Origin: Curtobacterium sp. MCBD17_035
GTDB lineage: Bacteria > Actinomycetota > Actinomycetes > Actinomycetales > Microbacteriaceae
Length of the DNA stretch: 64,000 nucleotides
Direction: 5' to 3'
Assembly: GCF_003234815.2 (NCBI RefSeq)
Contig: NZ_CP126279.1
Coordinates: 3,224,001 to 3,288,000 of the forward strand
Below are positions 41,353 to 50,837 of this stretch, one piece after another. The first letter of the stretch is position 1. Every line of letters begins with the position of its first letter. A program made the translations under genes and the position numbers. Below the pieces are notes generated by a model that saw nothing but the letters and a program-made list of their open reading frames with translations, was not told the origin of the DNA and ran no database searches.

Positions 41353-42630
41353 TCACTCGTACCGCAGGGCCTCGATGGGATTCTGCCGAGCAGCCCGACG
41401 GGCCGGCAACGTGCCCGCGAGGAACGCGATGAGCATCACGACGATGATGATCGTCGCGACCGAGCCGGGCGCGAACTGCAACAGGTGCAGGCCGGGGAGG
41501 TCCTTGAGCACCGTGCGGGCCAGGAGGTTCGAGATCCCGGTGCCGAGCAGGATCGCGACCCCCGCGCCGATCGCGCTGCCGAGGAACCCGATGAACACGG
41601 CCTCGAGGCTGAACAGCGTGTACACCCGACCGCCACCCATGCCCATGGCCTTCATGAGGCCGATCTCGCGGGTGCGCTCCTGCACGCTCATGAGCAGCGT
41701 GTTGATGATCCCGAACCCGGCGGCGATGAGCGCGATCACGGCGAAGGCGTTGAGGACGCCGACGATGCCGTTGATGACCGTCTCGAACTGCCCGAGCTGG
41801 TCGGCGATGGTCTGTCCCGTGTAGCCCGCCGCCGACAGGCGGGACTTGACCTTCGCGACATCGGCGCCCGACGCCACCGTCGCCGTGGCGGAGGCGTAGC
41901 CCGTCGAGACCGCGGTCGGCTTCGCGGTCTCCTGGGCGGTGCGGAGCGCCTCGGTCAACGCCGCGTTCGCACCCGCACCACCGCCGAAGAGCGACTCGTT
42001 CTGCACACCGACGACCGTCGCCCGGACCTGGTGCTCCTGCCCGAGGTAGTCGTCGATGCCGATCGTGACGGTCGTGCCGACGGCGTTGCGCGCGCTCCCC
42101 AGGCCGAGGGCCTTGAGGTCGTTCGTCGGGAGCAGGAGCTGACGCTCGGACGACGTCGACGACAGCTGGCGTCCTGCGGCGAGGTCGGCGTGGATCGCGT
42201 CCGCGTCGCCGGCGATGCCGACGACGTACTTGCCGTGGTCGCCGTACTCGAGCCACTTCGGTGACAGCGCCACGGCCGGCTGCACCGACGCGATGCCCGT
42301 GGTCCGCCGGATCGCGCTGATGTCCGTCGGGCTGAGGTACGACACCGACGCCGGGCCGCGCTGCGAGGTCTGTCCCGACTCGGACGGGTCGTACTTGGCC
42401 GGCCCGTCGTCCGAGCTCGACGTCGTCGCGGCCTTGGTGACGGTGAGCGAGTCGGTGGTGCCGATCGATGCGACCTGCGTGTCGATGTAGGACGACACCC
42501 CCGTGCCGATCGCCGAGGTCAGGGTGATCGTGAACGCGCCGATGAAGATCGCGATCACCGTGAGGGTGGTGCGGAGCTTGGACCGGAACGTGTTCCCGAT
42601 CGCGGTGCGCAGGAGGTCGACGAGGTTCAC
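41353..42630 (-). CDS. MacB/FtsX-type ABC transporter permease
   Basis: 425 residues. One N-terminal helix (LRTTLTVIAIFIGAFTITLT), a large extracytoplasmic domain at about 45-290, then three C-terminal helices with the FtsX-core motif VQERTREIGLMKAMGM and the end motif PARRAARQNPIEALRYE. It works with the adjacent ATPase in mechanotransmission or lipoprotein/peptide export rather than uptake. The GTG at 42630 overlaps the ATPase stop by 4 bases. Confidence 0.92.
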   Translation of the reverse strand: MNLVDLLRTAIGNTFRSKLRTTLTVIAIFIGAFTITLTSAIGTGVSSYIDTQVASIGTTDSLTVTKAATTSSSDDGPAKYDPSESGQTSQRGPASVSYLSPTDISAIRRTTGIASVQPAVALSPKWLEYGDHGKYVVGIAGDADAIHADLAAGRQLSSTSSERQLLLPTNDLKALGLGSARNAVGTTVTIGIDDYLGQEHQVRATVVGVQNESLFGGGAGANAALTEALRTAQETAKPTAVSTGYASATATVASGADVAKVKSRLSAAGYTGQTIADQLGQFETVINGIVGVLNAFAVIALIAAGFGIINTLLMSVQERTREIGLMKAMGMGGGRVYTLFSLEAVFIGFLGSAIGAGVAILLGTGISNLLARTVLKDLPGLHLLQFAPGSVATIIIVVMLIAFLAGTLPARRAARQNPIEALRYE

Positions 42631-43322
42631 GCGGCGGCCTCCGTGGTGTCGACGATCAGACCGTCGCGGACGTTCACGCTGCGATCGCACCGCGCGGCGA
42701 GTTCGGGGTCGTGGGTGACGACGACGAGCGTGATCCCCCGTTCCCGCTGCAGTCCGAACAGCATGGCCTCGACGAGCTCACCGGTCGTGGTGTCGAGGTT
42801 GCCCGTGGGCTCGTCCGCGAAGATCACCGCGGGTTCGTTGACCAGCGCGCGGGCGATGACGACCCGCTGCTTCTGCCCGCCCGACAGGTCGTTGGCGTCG
42901 TTCCGTGCCTTGTCGGCGAGACCCAGCGCGTCGAGCGCCTCCATCCCGCGGCGGCGGCGATCGCGCGACGACACCCCGGCGATCGTCAGCGGCAGCACGA
43001 CGTTGTCGAGGACGCTCGTCCGGGGTGTCAGGAAGAACTGCTGGAACACGAACCCGAAGGTGTCGTTGCGCGTCCGGTTCACCTGGCGCGCGGACAGGCG
43101 CGCCGCGTCCTGACCGTCGAGGAGCACCTGACCGCTCGTCGGCCGGTCGAGCAGGGCGAGCAGGTGCATGAGGGTCGACTTGCCGGAGCCGCTCTTGCCG
43201 ACGATCGCGAGGCTCTCGCCCCGGTCCACCGCGAGCGACACCCCCTTGAGCGCGTCGAAGCGGGCGTCACCGCGGCCGTAGGTGCGGGTGAGGCCGCGGG
43301 CCTCGAGCACGGGAGTGGGCAT
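42627..43322 (-). CDS. MacB/LolD-type ABC transporter ATP-binding protein
   Basis: 231 residues. Walker A GKSGSGKST, Q-loop FVFQQFFLTP, signature LSGGQKQRVVIARAL and Walker B VIFADEPTGNLD, the last typical of the MacB/LolD/FtsE group. Partner of the FtsX-type permease. A TAGCGT box 6 bases before the ATG suggests a leaderless two-gene transcript. Confidence 0.94.
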   Translation of the reverse strand: MPTPVLEARGLTRTYGRGDARFDALKGVSLAVDRGESLAIVGKSGSGKSTLMHLLALLDRPTSGQVLLDGQDAARLSARQVNRTRNDTFGFVFQQFFLTPRTSVLDNVVLPLTIAGVSSRDRRRRGMEALDALGLADKARNDANDLSGGQKQRVVIARALVNEPAVIFADEPTGNLDTTTGELVEAMLFGLQRERGITLVVVTHDPELAARCDRSVNVRDGLIVDTTEAAA

Positions 43323-43328
43323 GCCGCA

Positions 43329-43334
43329 ACGCTA
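43329..43334 (-). promoter_or_regulatory. Leaderless -10 box of the MacB-type exporter operon
   Basis: TAGCGT on the minus strand, 6 bases before the ATG at 43322. Confidence 0.5.
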
Positions 43335-43414
43335 GCGGCGCCCTGCCCGGCCCGGGTGCGAACCTGCTGGGTGCGATGTCAACGGCATGTGGACGCGCGC
43401 TGTCCTCCCCAGCG

Positions 43415-44038
43415 TCAGGCCGGGACCGCCTCGCGCGCTGCGGCCCGTGCCACGATCCGATCGGACTCATGGACGGCGACCCGCTCGGCGGTCAACAGCA
43501 AGGAGGCGACATCGGTGGCAGTGCGTGACGGCGCGTCGTTCCAGCTCGTCAGGTCGCGGACGCGGCCCATCCGGACGTCGGGGGCGGGGCACCACATGAC
43601 GGGGGCGCCCTCCTCGACGGCGAGCGCGTGCCAGACGAGGTCGAGCGCACGTTGGACCGGCTGCGAGTGGACGGCGTGCGGCCCGCCCGCGGCGTACACG
43701 ACCGCGCCCACGAGGCACGCCCCGACGAGCGGTCGACCGGCGACGTCGAGCGCCGCGGCGCTCGACGCCTTGCGCGTGCGGCCCCGGTCGTCCAGGTACG
43801 CGAACCACGCATGCTGGATCCAGCCGTGGTCCACGACGTCACGAGCGTCGGACAACAGGTGCTCGAGCGACGCGAGTTCCGCGAGCTGGGCGGCCACGCG
43901 ACGGCCCCGGGCGGCCGCACGCCGTTCGTGGTGTCGATCGACCCAACCGAAGAGTCCCGAGCGGCGGGGCGTGGTGGTCTCCCGGACAGGAGAGGCGTCG
44001 CTGTCGACGTCGTGCTGGACGCGGAACTCGAGGGTCAT
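43415..44038 (-). CDS. DUF6197-like protein
   Basis: 207 residues, cytoplasmic. The central pattern DHGWIQHAWF ... LVGACLVGAVVYAAG ... WNDAPSRTATDVASLLLTAERVA matches a conserved family (placed as DUF6197) found in actinobacteria and phages. Function unknown. A basic N-terminal stretch with RRHH-type residues precedes it. A GGAGGGACC ribosome site is present. Confidence 0.68.
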   Translation of the reverse strand: MTLEFRVQHDVDSDASPVRETTTPRRSGLFGWVDRHHERRAAARGRRVAAQLAELASLEHLLSDARDVVDHGWIQHAWFAYLDDRGRTRKASSAAALDVAGRPLVGACLVGAVVYAAGGPHAVHSQPVQRALDLVWHALAVEEGAPVMWCPAPDVRMGRVRDLTSWNDAPSRTATDVASLLLTAERVAVHESDRIVARAAAREAVPA

Positions 44039-44183
44039 GACGGTCCCTCCGGATCGGTGGCACGGAACGGTGTGGGGTCACGGTAGTCCCGTTCTCCTCG
44101 GAGGGCGATACCCCCGTTTCCCGCGGTGGTCCGGCACGGCTCCGGGTCGGTCCGACCCGGGCTCGCGAGGGTCCGGCACCGCG

Positions 44184-45053
44184 TCAGTCGTCGAGCACGG
44201 CCTCGAGCGCACGGAGCCCTGCGGCCCGTTGGTCCGAGCCGTCGGGCGAGGCGGCGAGCGCGGTCGCGATCGACATCGCCCACCCGCGGGCGCGCGTCCA
44301 CGTGTCGTCGTCGGGCGCGAGGGCAGCGCGGAATCGCTGCCGGGCCTCCCGGCCGAACGTGAGCCATGCCGTCGCGAGGTCGGTGGCCGGATCCCCTGCG
44401 GTCAGGTCACCGAAGTCCACCACCGCGACGAGCGCATGGTCGTCGACCACGATGTTGAACGGGTGCAGGTCGCCGTGGAGCCAGAGCGCCGGCCCCTGCC
44501 AGGCGGGGGCGGCGGCGACCTGCGTCCACGAGCGCTCCAGGTCGGCGGTGCGCGGGATGCGTCCCGACTGCAGTCGTCGCGCCACCGCCGTCGTGCGTCC
44601 GCTGAGCGGGCCACCGCGCACTGGGTTGTGCGGCGCGTCCTCCGGCGCGGTGACGTGCAGGGCTCGGAGGAACGCGGCGAGCGTCTCCGGTGCGTCGCGG
44701 GGGAGGTCCGTCGACGCTCCAGCCGGGCGACCGGCGACCCACCGGGTGACCGTCCACGACCAGGGGAACACCGCGGACGGCCGACCGATGCGCACGGGCT
44801 CGGGCACGGCGACGACGTGTCGGACGCGCGCGGCGATGCCGGGGAGCCACCGCTGCTCGTGCTCGACGAGGTGCGCGGCGGCCTCGCGCCGCGGCACCCG
44901 GACGAGCAGCTCGTCGCCGAGCCGCAGCACGACGTTGTCCCAACCCTCGGCGAGGGGTCGCAGCGGCAGGCCGGCGAGATCGGGGTGCTGGTCGAGCAGG
45001 AGTCGTCGCACCAGTGCCTCGTCCACGTCGATCTCGGCGTCTGGCACGTGCAC
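44184..45053 (-). CDS. Aminoglycoside-phosphotransferase-family kinase
   Basis: 289 residues. The APH/protein-kinase-like catalytic loop LHGDLHPFNIVV and metal-binding VDFGD are intact, with an N-lobe of the usual length. It phosphorylates a hydroxyl group; members act on aminoglycosides, macrolides or metabolites, and the substrate cannot be told. The GTG at 45053 is supported by a TAGCAT box 6 bases upstream. No resistance or mobile context is seen. Confidence 0.87.
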   Translation of the reverse strand: MHVPDAEIDVDEALVRRLLLDQHPDLAGLPLRPLAEGWDNVVLRLGDELLVRVPRREAAAHLVEHEQRWLPGIAARVRHVVAVPEPVRIGRPSAVFPWSWTVTRWVAGRPAGASTDLPRDAPETLAAFLRALHVTAPEDAPHNPVRGGPLSGRTTAVARRLQSGRIPRTADLERSWTQVAAAPAWQGPALWLHGDLHPFNIVVDDHALVAVVDFGDLTAGDPATDLATAWLTFGREARQRFRAALAPDDDTWTRARGWAMSIATALAASPDGSDQRAAGLRALEAVLDD

Positions 45054-45059
45054 CGGACG

Positions 45060-45065
45060 ATGCTA
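45060..45065 (-). promoter_or_regulatory. Leaderless -10 box of the APH-family gene
   Basis: TAGCAT on the minus strand, 6 bases before the GTG at 45053. Confidence 0.5.
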
Positions 45066-45089
45066 GCCGCGCTCCGGTTCCCGGGCATC

Positions 45090-45125
45090 GGGAGCACCGG
45101 GAGCACCGGCAGCACCGGCAGCACC
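45090..45125. repeat. 9-bp tandem repeat, four copies
   Basis: gggagcacc twice, then ggcagcacc twice. It lies between the divergent promoters of the APH-family gene and the membrane-protein gene. Confidence 0.88.
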
Positions 45126-45164
45126 CTGCGGGCACGGTCCCAGCGACCGTCCTGGCACGCCCGC

Positions 45165-45170
45165 TACGGT
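45165..45170 (+). promoter_or_regulatory. Leaderless -10 box of the 45178 gene
   Basis: TACGGT lies 7 bases before the GTG at 45178 and decides this start over the GTG at 45169, which overlaps the box. Confidence 0.5.
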
Positions 45171-45177
45171 GCCCCGG

Positions 45178-45609
45178 GTGTACGAGGAATGGCGCCGTCC
45201 GAAGCAGTGGGCGCGTGCGGGCGGGCTGCTCGTCGTGCCGTACGCCGTCGTCGCATGGTTCACCCTCGCCGTGACGCCCGTCCCGCAGATCGCGTTCGGG
45301 CTCGCCGTCGTCGGGATCCTCGGGGTGGTCGCCGCCACGATCTGGGGCTTCCGGACGTACCGACGGGGAGCCGTCGCCCTGGTCGGCGTGCTGCTGCTGC
45401 TCGCCGGTCTGGCGCTGTTCGGCCTCGACCCGTTCCCGGCGCAGATCGCGGGTCTGAGCGACTGGTGGCCGTCGGCGATCACGCAGCCGCAGACCGTGCT
45501 CAGCGGCTACTGGACGCTCGTGGCCCTCGGCGCGGTGCTCACGGGCGCGGGCCTGCTCGTGTGGCTGCTCCTCACGGCGCTGCTGGGGACGCCCCGCCCG
45601 CGCCGCTGA
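45178..45609 (+). CDS. Hypothetical membrane protein (143 aa)
   Basis: Four hydrophobic helices at about residues 17-36, 38-58, 65-83 and 108-136, with a short loop DWWPSAITQPQTVLSG. Not recognised. The start is set by the leaderless promoter. A hexanucleotide gccacc run follows its stop (about 45655-45679) before the convergent FAD gene. Confidence 0.65.
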   Translation: MYEEWRRPKQWARAGGLLVVPYAVVAWFTLAVTPVPQIAFGLAVVGILGVVAATIWGFRTYRRGAVALVGVLLLLAGLALFGLDPFPAQIAGLSDWWPSAITQPQTVLSGYWTLVALGAVLTGAGLLVWLLLTALLGTPRPRR

Positions 45610-45705
45610 ACCGCGGCCACGCAGAACTCGTCGCCGGCGGCCACGCGGGCGTCGCCGCCACCGCCACCGCCACCGCCACGGATGACACCCACGGCACGAC
45701 GCCCG

Positions 45706-46827
45706 TCATCCGCCAGCGGTCACGAACCGCGAGGGGCGGAAGTCCGCGAGCAACGGATGCGTGGCGTCGTGCACGACCTCCCAGGCCGTGAGCTCACCGA
45801 GCACGAGGCCGAGCGTGGCGCCACTGTGGGTGAAGAGCACGTGCAGGCCCGTGATGCCGACGACGGCACCGGCCACCGGGTCGCCGTCGGCAGGGATCGG
45901 CTTGGGGCCCACCCCCACGCCGGCGACGGTGAGCACGGGATGCCCGGCCAGGACGGCGCGCGCCTCGGCCACCAACCCCGCGACGGTCGAGTCCCGCACG
46001 TCGTACCGGCCGTCATCGAGCACGCGGACCTCGCGCTCACTCCAGCCGGCGTCGAACACCAGGGCGCCGCCGGGTGCCGGGCGCAACGCGACCCGGGGTG
46101 TGTTGAGCACCACGCGGAGCGGTGTCGCGACGGGTTCGCTCCGGACGAGGAGTGCGATCGGGGTCTGGTCGGGCATGGTGACGCCGAGCGTGGCGAGGTC
46201 CCGCGGCACGGAGGAACCGGTCGCGAGCACGACGGCGTCGGCCGGGACGTGCTCTCCACTCGCCGTGGTGACGCCGGTCACCCGGCCGTCGCGGACGGTC
46301 GGGAGGCTCCGTCCGGCTCCAGTGCGCACCGTTCCGCCCGCGGCCACGACCTCGGCGAGCAGGTGGTCGACGAGGAGCGCGAGGTCGACCCACCCCTCGC
46401 CGGGGTTGAGGACGGCGCCTTCCGGATGCACGGCCGCCGGATCGACTCCGGGCACGTGCCGGGCGACGTCCTCGCGCGACATCCACACGGAGTCGTAACC
46501 GATGCGGAGCTCGTGCTCGTGACGCTCCCGGTACGACTCTCCGGGAGCGGCCCAGGTCAGGCCGCCGTCGAACCGCACGACGTCGTGGCGGTCCAGCCGC
46601 TGCTGGACGGTGCGGTAGCGGTCGATCCCGATCGTGCGCAGCCGGTGGTACGCGTCGCTCCGCGCTCCCGCCGAGTTGAGCCAGGACAGGGAGCGACCGG
46701 ACGCGCCGGACGCGGGACCGGCCTCCGTGACGAGCGTGACGGCGGCGCCGAGGCGGACGAGGTGCGCGGCCGTCGAGGCGCCGAGCACCCCGCCGCCGAC
46801 CACGACCACGGACGTGGCACGCATCAC
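45706..46827 (-). CDS. FAD-dependent amino-acid oxidase (DAO family)
   Basis: 373 residues. FAD motif VVVVGGGVLGASTAAHLVRLGAAVTLV, the ASGRSLSWLN segment that follows in glycine/D-amino-acid oxidases, and a C-terminal VLFTHSGATLGLVLGE that completes the FAD site. It oxidises an amine or D-amino acid with oxygen or another acceptor. Two ATGs (46827, 46824) are possible. Separate from the peptide operon, but D-amino acids would be a shared theme. Confidence 0.87.
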   Translation of the reverse strand: MMRATSVVVVGGGVLGASTAAHLVRLGAAVTLVTEAGPASGASGRSLSWLNSAGARSDAYHRLRTIGIDRYRTVQQRLDRHDVVRFDGGLTWAAPGESYRERHEHELRIGYDSVWMSREDVARHVPGVDPAAVHPEGAVLNPGEGWVDLALLVDHLLAEVVAAGGTVRTGAGRSLPTVRDGRVTGVTTASGEHVPADAVVLATGSSVPRDLATLGVTMPDQTPIALLVRSEPVATPLRVVLNTPRVALRPAPGGALVFDAGWSEREVRVLDDGRYDVRDSTVAGLVAEARAVLAGHPVLTVAGVGVGPKPIPADGDPVAGAVVGITGLHVLFTHSGATLGLVLGELTAWEVVHDATHPLLADFRPSRFVTAGG

Positions 46828-46852
46828 GGCATCCCGGGGAGCGACGGCGCGC

Positions 46853-47485
46853 TCACCGCAGCGCCCCTGCAGCGGTCCGGAGGTCGGCGACGAGCTCGTC
46901 GAACGCAGCGTGGCGGGCGTCCTCGTCGGGCATGCGGAGCAGGGCCGATGGATGGGTGGTCACGAGGAGGCGCGAGCCGTCGTCGAGTTCCTGGAGGCGC
47001 CCGCGCTCGCGTCCGATGGTCACGCTGCGGCCGAGCACGGATCGCGCAGCGGTCGCCCCGAGTGCGACGACGACCTCGGGGCGCACCACGGCGAGTTCGG
47101 CCTCGAGCCACGGGTGACACGCGACGACGTGCGCCACCGACGGCTTCTGGTGGATCCGGCGCTTCCCCCGCTGCTCGTGGTGGAAGTGCTTCACCGCGTT
47201 CGTGACGTACACGGTGCTCCGGTCGATCCCGGCGCGTTCGACCGCGCTCGCGAGCAAGCGCCCGGCCGGCCCGACGAACGGTTCCCCCGCACGGTCCTCC
47301 TGGTCGCCGGGCTGCTCCCCGACCAGCATGAACCGGGCGTCCGCACTCCCTGCGGAGAACACCACCTGTGTGCCCTCCCGATGGAGCTCACATCCGTGGC
47401 ACGCGGGGGCGGCCGCACGGAGCGCGGTCAGGTCGGGGTGCTCGGGTACCCACTCCTGGGCGCCGGGACGTTCGACGTCGGTCAT
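46853..47485 (-). CDS. udgX: UdgX-type uracil-DNA glycosylase
   Basis: 210 residues. UDG-superfamily motif GEQPGDQED near residue 57 and the UdgX-specific insert [10 protein letters not shown]: His112 in RRIH is the residue that forms a covalent bond with the abasic site in characterised members. Cys29 and Cys32, with Cys123, fit the iron-sulfur ligands. The ATG at 47485 matches family length; an upstream Met (47500) is the alternative. Confidence 0.92.
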   Translation of the reverse strand: MTDVERPGAQEWVPEHPDLTALRAAAPACHGCELHREGTQVVFSAGSADARFMLVGEQPGDQEDRAGEPFVGPAGRLLASAVERAGIDRSTVYVTNAVKHFHHEQRGKRRIHQKPSVAHVVACHPWLEAELAVVRPEVVVALGATAARSVLGRSVTIGRERGRLQELDDGSRLLVTTHPSALLRMPDEDARHAAFDELVADLRTAAGALR

Positions 47486-47519
47486 GGTCCGAGCCTGCAC
47501 CCGCCGCGCACCGTGTCGG

Positions 47520-49736
47520 TCAGCCGACGAGCGCGTCGACGGCGGCGGTGAACGTCGCCGACGGGCGCATGACCGCGGCGGCGGCGTCCGGGTCGGGCCG
47601 GTAGTACCCGCCGAGGTCCGACGGTCGGCCCTGCACCGCGGCGAGCTCCGCCACGATCACGGACTCCTGGTCGCGGAGGGTCGCGGCGAGGGCGGTGAAC
47701 GCCTCGGCGAGGGCGGGATCGTCGGTCTGCCGCGCGAGCTCGTCCGCCCAGTACGCCGCGAGGTAGAAGTGGCTGCCCCGGGTGTCGAGCTCGCCCACGA
47801 CCTGTCCGGGCGATCGGTTCTCCTCGAGGAACCGGCCGGTGGCGCGGTCGAGCGTGTCCGCGAGGACCTGCGCGCGGGGCTCCTGGGCGACGGCTGCGAA
47901 CTGCTCGAAGGCGACCGCGAGCGCCAGGAACTCGCCGAGGCTGTCCCAGCTCAGGAACCCCTCGGTCAGGAGCTGCTGCAGGAGCTTGGGGGCGGAGCCG
48001 CCGGCACCCGTCTCGAACAGGCCACCACCCGCGAGCAGGGGCACGACCGACAGCATCTTGGCAGAGGTGCCGACCTCGAGGATCGGGAACAGGTCCGTCA
48101 GGTAGTCGCGGAGCACGTTGCCGGTGACCGAGATCGTGTCCTCACCGCGGCGGATGCGCTCGAGCGAGAACCGGGTGGCGTCGACCGGGGACATCACCTC
48201 GATCCGCAGCCCCTCGGTGTCGTGGTCGGCGAGGTACCGGTGGACGAGGTCGATGAGGACGCGGTCGTGCGCGCGGGTGTCGTCGAGCCAGAAGACCGCC
48301 GGGGTGCCGGTCGCTCGCGCGCGGGTGACGGCGAGACCGACCCAGTCACGGATCGCGGCGTCCTTCGTCTGGCAGGCCCGCCAGATGTCCCCGGCCCCGA
48401 CCGGGTGTTCGAGCAGCGTCGCGCCCGAGCCGTCGAGGACCCGCACGACACCGTCGGTCGGGATCCGGAACGTCTTGTCGTGGGACCCGTACTCCTCGGC
48501 CGCCATCGCCATGAGCCCGACGTTCGGCACCGACCCCATGATCGCGGGGTCGAGCGCGCCGTTCGTCTTGCAGTCCTCGATGGTCGCCGCGTAGACACCC
48601 GCGTAGCTCGAGTCGGGGATCACCGCGAGGGTGTCGTGGGGCTCGCCGTCCGGACCCCACATGTGGCCCGACGCACGGATCATCGCGGGCATCGAGGCGT
48701 CGACGATGACGTCGCTCGGCACGTGCAGGTTCGTGACGCCCTTGGCGCTGTCGACCATGGCGAGCGCCGGCCCCGCGGCGAGCGCGGCGTCGAACGCGGC
48801 GCGGATCTCCGCGCCGTCCGGCAGCTGCTCGAGCCCGGCGAACAGCGCCGCCAGGCCGTCGTCGGCGCGGAGGCCCGCGGCCGCGAGCGCGTCGCCGTAC
48901 CGGTCGAACACGTCGGCGAAGAACACCCGGACGACCTCGCCGAAGACGATGGGGTCCGAGACCTTCATCATGGTCGCCTTGAGGTGCACGGAGAACAGGA
49001 CCCCTGCCTCCTGCGCTCGGGCCACCTGGTCGGCGAGGAACGCCCGGAGGTCCGCGACGTGCATGACCGTGGCGTCGACGACCTCGCCCGGGGTGACGCG
49101 CACGGCGTCCCGCAGGACCTGCTCGGAGCCGTCGTCCGCGGTGAACACGATGCGGAGGCTGTCGGCTGCGGGCATGACGACGCTCTGCTCGTTCGACCGG
49201 AAGTCCCCGCTGGACATCGTCGCGACCTCGGTGGCGGACTCGGGGCTCCAGGCCCCCATGCTGTGCGGGTGGTTGCGGGCGTACTGCTTGACGGACGCGG
49301 GTGCCCGGCGGTCGGAGTTCCCCTGGCGCAGCACGGGGTTCACGGCACTGCCCTTGACCTTGTCGTACCGGGCGCGGACGTCGCGCTCCTCGTCGGTCGT
49401 CGGTGCGTCCGGGTACTCCGGCAGGTCGTGGCCCTGCTCGCGGAGCTCGCGGATCGCGGCCTTGAGCTGTGGGACGGACGCCGAGATGTTCGGCAGCTTG
49501 ACGATGTTCGCCTCGGGGCGGTCGGCCAGGGCCCCGAGCTCGGCGAGCGCGTCGGGCACCCGCTGCTCGGCGGTGAGCCGCTCCGGGAACTGGGCGAGGA
49601 TGCGTCCGGCGAGGGAGATGTCGCGGGTCGTGACGTCGATGCCCGCGACCCCGGCGAACGCCTGGACGACGGGCAGCAGCGACGCCGTCGCCATCCGCGG
49701 GGACTCGTCGGTCAGCGTGTAGATGATCTGGGCCAT
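47520..49736 (-). CDS. icd: NADP-dependent isocitrate dehydrogenase, monomeric type
   Basis: 738 residues, the size of the monomeric class (IDH-II). Converts isocitrate to 2-oxoglutarate in the TCA cycle. Starts [22 protein letters not shown] and contains the conserved [27 protein letters not shown] and [12 protein letters not shown] segments for isocitrate/metal binding. The ATG at 49736 matches the family start. This is the clearest core-metabolism gene of the window. Confidence 0.96.
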   Translation of the reverse strand: MAQIIYTLTDESPRMATASLLPVVQAFAGVAGIDVTTRDISLAGRILAQFPERLTAEQRVPDALAELGALADRPEANIVKLPNISASVPQLKAAIRELREQGHDLPEYPDAPTTDEERDVRARYDKVKGSAVNPVLRQGNSDRRAPASVKQYARNHPHSMGAWSPESATEVATMSSGDFRSNEQSVVMPAADSLRIVFTADDGSEQVLRDAVRVTPGEVVDATVMHVADLRAFLADQVARAQEAGVLFSVHLKATMMKVSDPIVFGEVVRVFFADVFDRYGDALAAAGLRADDGLAALFAGLEQLPDGAEIRAAFDAALAAGPALAMVDSAKGVTNLHVPSDVIVDASMPAMIRASGHMWGPDGEPHDTLAVIPDSSYAGVYAATIEDCKTNGALDPAIMGSVPNVGLMAMAAEEYGSHDKTFRIPTDGVVRVLDGSGATLLEHPVGAGDIWRACQTKDAAIRDWVGLAVTRARATGTPAVFWLDDTRAHDRVLIDLVHRYLADHDTEGLRIEVMSPVDATRFSLERIRRGEDTISVTGNVLRDYLTDLFPILEVGTSAKMLSVVPLLAGGGLFETGAGGSAPKLLQQLLTEGFLSWDSLGEFLALAVAFEQFAAVAQEPRAQVLADTLDRATGRFLEENRSPGQVVGELDTRGSHFYLAAYWADELARQTDDPALAEAFTALAATLRDQESVIVAELAAVQGRPSDLGGYYRPDPDAAAAVMRPSATFTAAVDALVG

Positions 49737-49806
49737 GCCGGCGTCGACTCCCTCGTTCGTGCCCGCCCTGTCGCGGTGTCTCGACATCAAGGTACCCCCG
49801 GTCCGG

Positions 49807-49866
49807 CGGCCGGGAGGCACGCCACCGGTCACCGACGTCGGCGACCGGAGCGGTGCCTCCCGGCCG
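49807..49866 (-). terminator. Terminator-like hairpin after the arabinoside ABC operon
   Basis: cggccgggaggcac (49807-49820) pairs perfectly with gtgcctcccggccg (49853-49866). It lies just past the last permease stop and before the isocitrate dehydrogenase gene. The loop is long (32 bases) and partly self-pairing. No U-run. Confidence 0.6.
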
Positions 49867-49871
49867 GGGCG

Positions 49872-50825
49872 TCACCCCTTGATCGCGCCGGACGACAGGC
49901 CGGCGACGTAGAACCGCTGCAGCCCGATGTACAGGGCGATGCAGGGGATCATCGCGACGACGGCACCCGCGGCGAGCGAGCCGTAGTCGACCTGTCCGTA
50001 CGCCCCGGTCTGCAGGTTGAGCAGCGCGACCGGCAGCGTGTACAGCGAGTCCTTGGTCAGGAACGTCAGTGCACCGAGGAACTCGGTCCACGAGACGAGG
50101 AACGTGTACAGCGCCGCGGTCGCCGCGCCGGGCATGAGGAGCGGCCGGAGCACCGACAGGATGAGCCGGGTCCGGGAGGCGCCGTCGACGAACGCCGAGT
50201 CCTCGAGCTCGGTGGGGATCGCCTCGAACGCGTTGCGCATCACGAACACGCCGAACGGCAGGTTCACCGTGACGTAGAAGAGCACGAGCCCGAACAGCGA
50301 GTTCGTGAGCTTCATGCTGTTCAGCTCGAGGTACAGCGGGGTGAGGATCGCCTGGAACGGCACCATCATCGTCAGCAGGATGAGGCCGAACACCCACTTG
50401 GCGCCGGGGAACCGGAACCGCGCGAAGCCGTAACCGGCGAGGGTCGCGATCACGGCCGTCAGGACCGACGCCGAGATCGCGACGACGAGCGAGTTCACGA
50501 GGCCCTGGAGCAGGTGCGACCCCGGCCCGAGGATCGTCCGGAAGTTCGCCATCTCGAGGTGGAAGAAGGTCGACCATGTCGGCGGGGCCGTGATCACCGT
50601 CTCCGGTTGGAACGCCCGGAGGATCGCCCACAGCAGGGGGACCCCGAAGACCAGGGCGGACCCGACCCCGGCGATGACGTACAGCGTGCGCTTCACCCGG
50701 GTGTCGCGGGGGTGGGCGACGCTCCCCTGGTGGTGTCGACCGCCGCGGCGTCCGGGGACGACGTCCGGGGCGATCTCGGGTGCGAGGGCGAGGCCCGCGG
50801 CTCGGCTGGTGCTCGTCGTGCTCAT
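49872..50825 (-). CDS. Sugar ABC transporter permease (MalG-like)
   Basis: 317 residues. Six membrane helices after a ~60-residue cytoplasmic N-terminus. The EAA loop is AFEAIPTELEDSAFVDGASRTRLILSVLRPLL. Works with the MalF-like permease encoded 12 bases upstream; a separate multi-sugar ATPase (MsiK type) would be needed, as none is encoded here. Last gene of the GH127 operon. Confidence 0.94.
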   Translation of the reverse strand: MSTTSTSRAAGLALAPEIAPDVVPGRRGGRHHQGSVAHPRDTRVKRTLYVIAGVGSALVFGVPLLWAILRAFQPETVITAPPTWSTFFHLEMANFRTILGPGSHLLQGLVNSLVVAISASVLTAVIATLAGYGFARFRFPGAKWVFGLILLTMMVPFQAILTPLYLELNSMKLTNSLFGLVLFYVTVNLPFGVFVMRNAFEAIPTELEDSAFVDGASRTRLILSVLRPLLMPGAATAALYTFLVSWTEFLGALTFLTKDSLYTLPVALLNLQTGAYGQVDYGSLAAGAVVAMIPCIALYIGLQRFYVAGLSSGAIKG

Positions 50826-50837
50826 GTCGTCGTCTCC

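Noticed and set aside
44184-45053. Antibiotic-resistance aminoglycoside kinase
   Set aside because: Only general APH-family motifs are visible, with no mobile or resistance context, so a resistance call is not supported.
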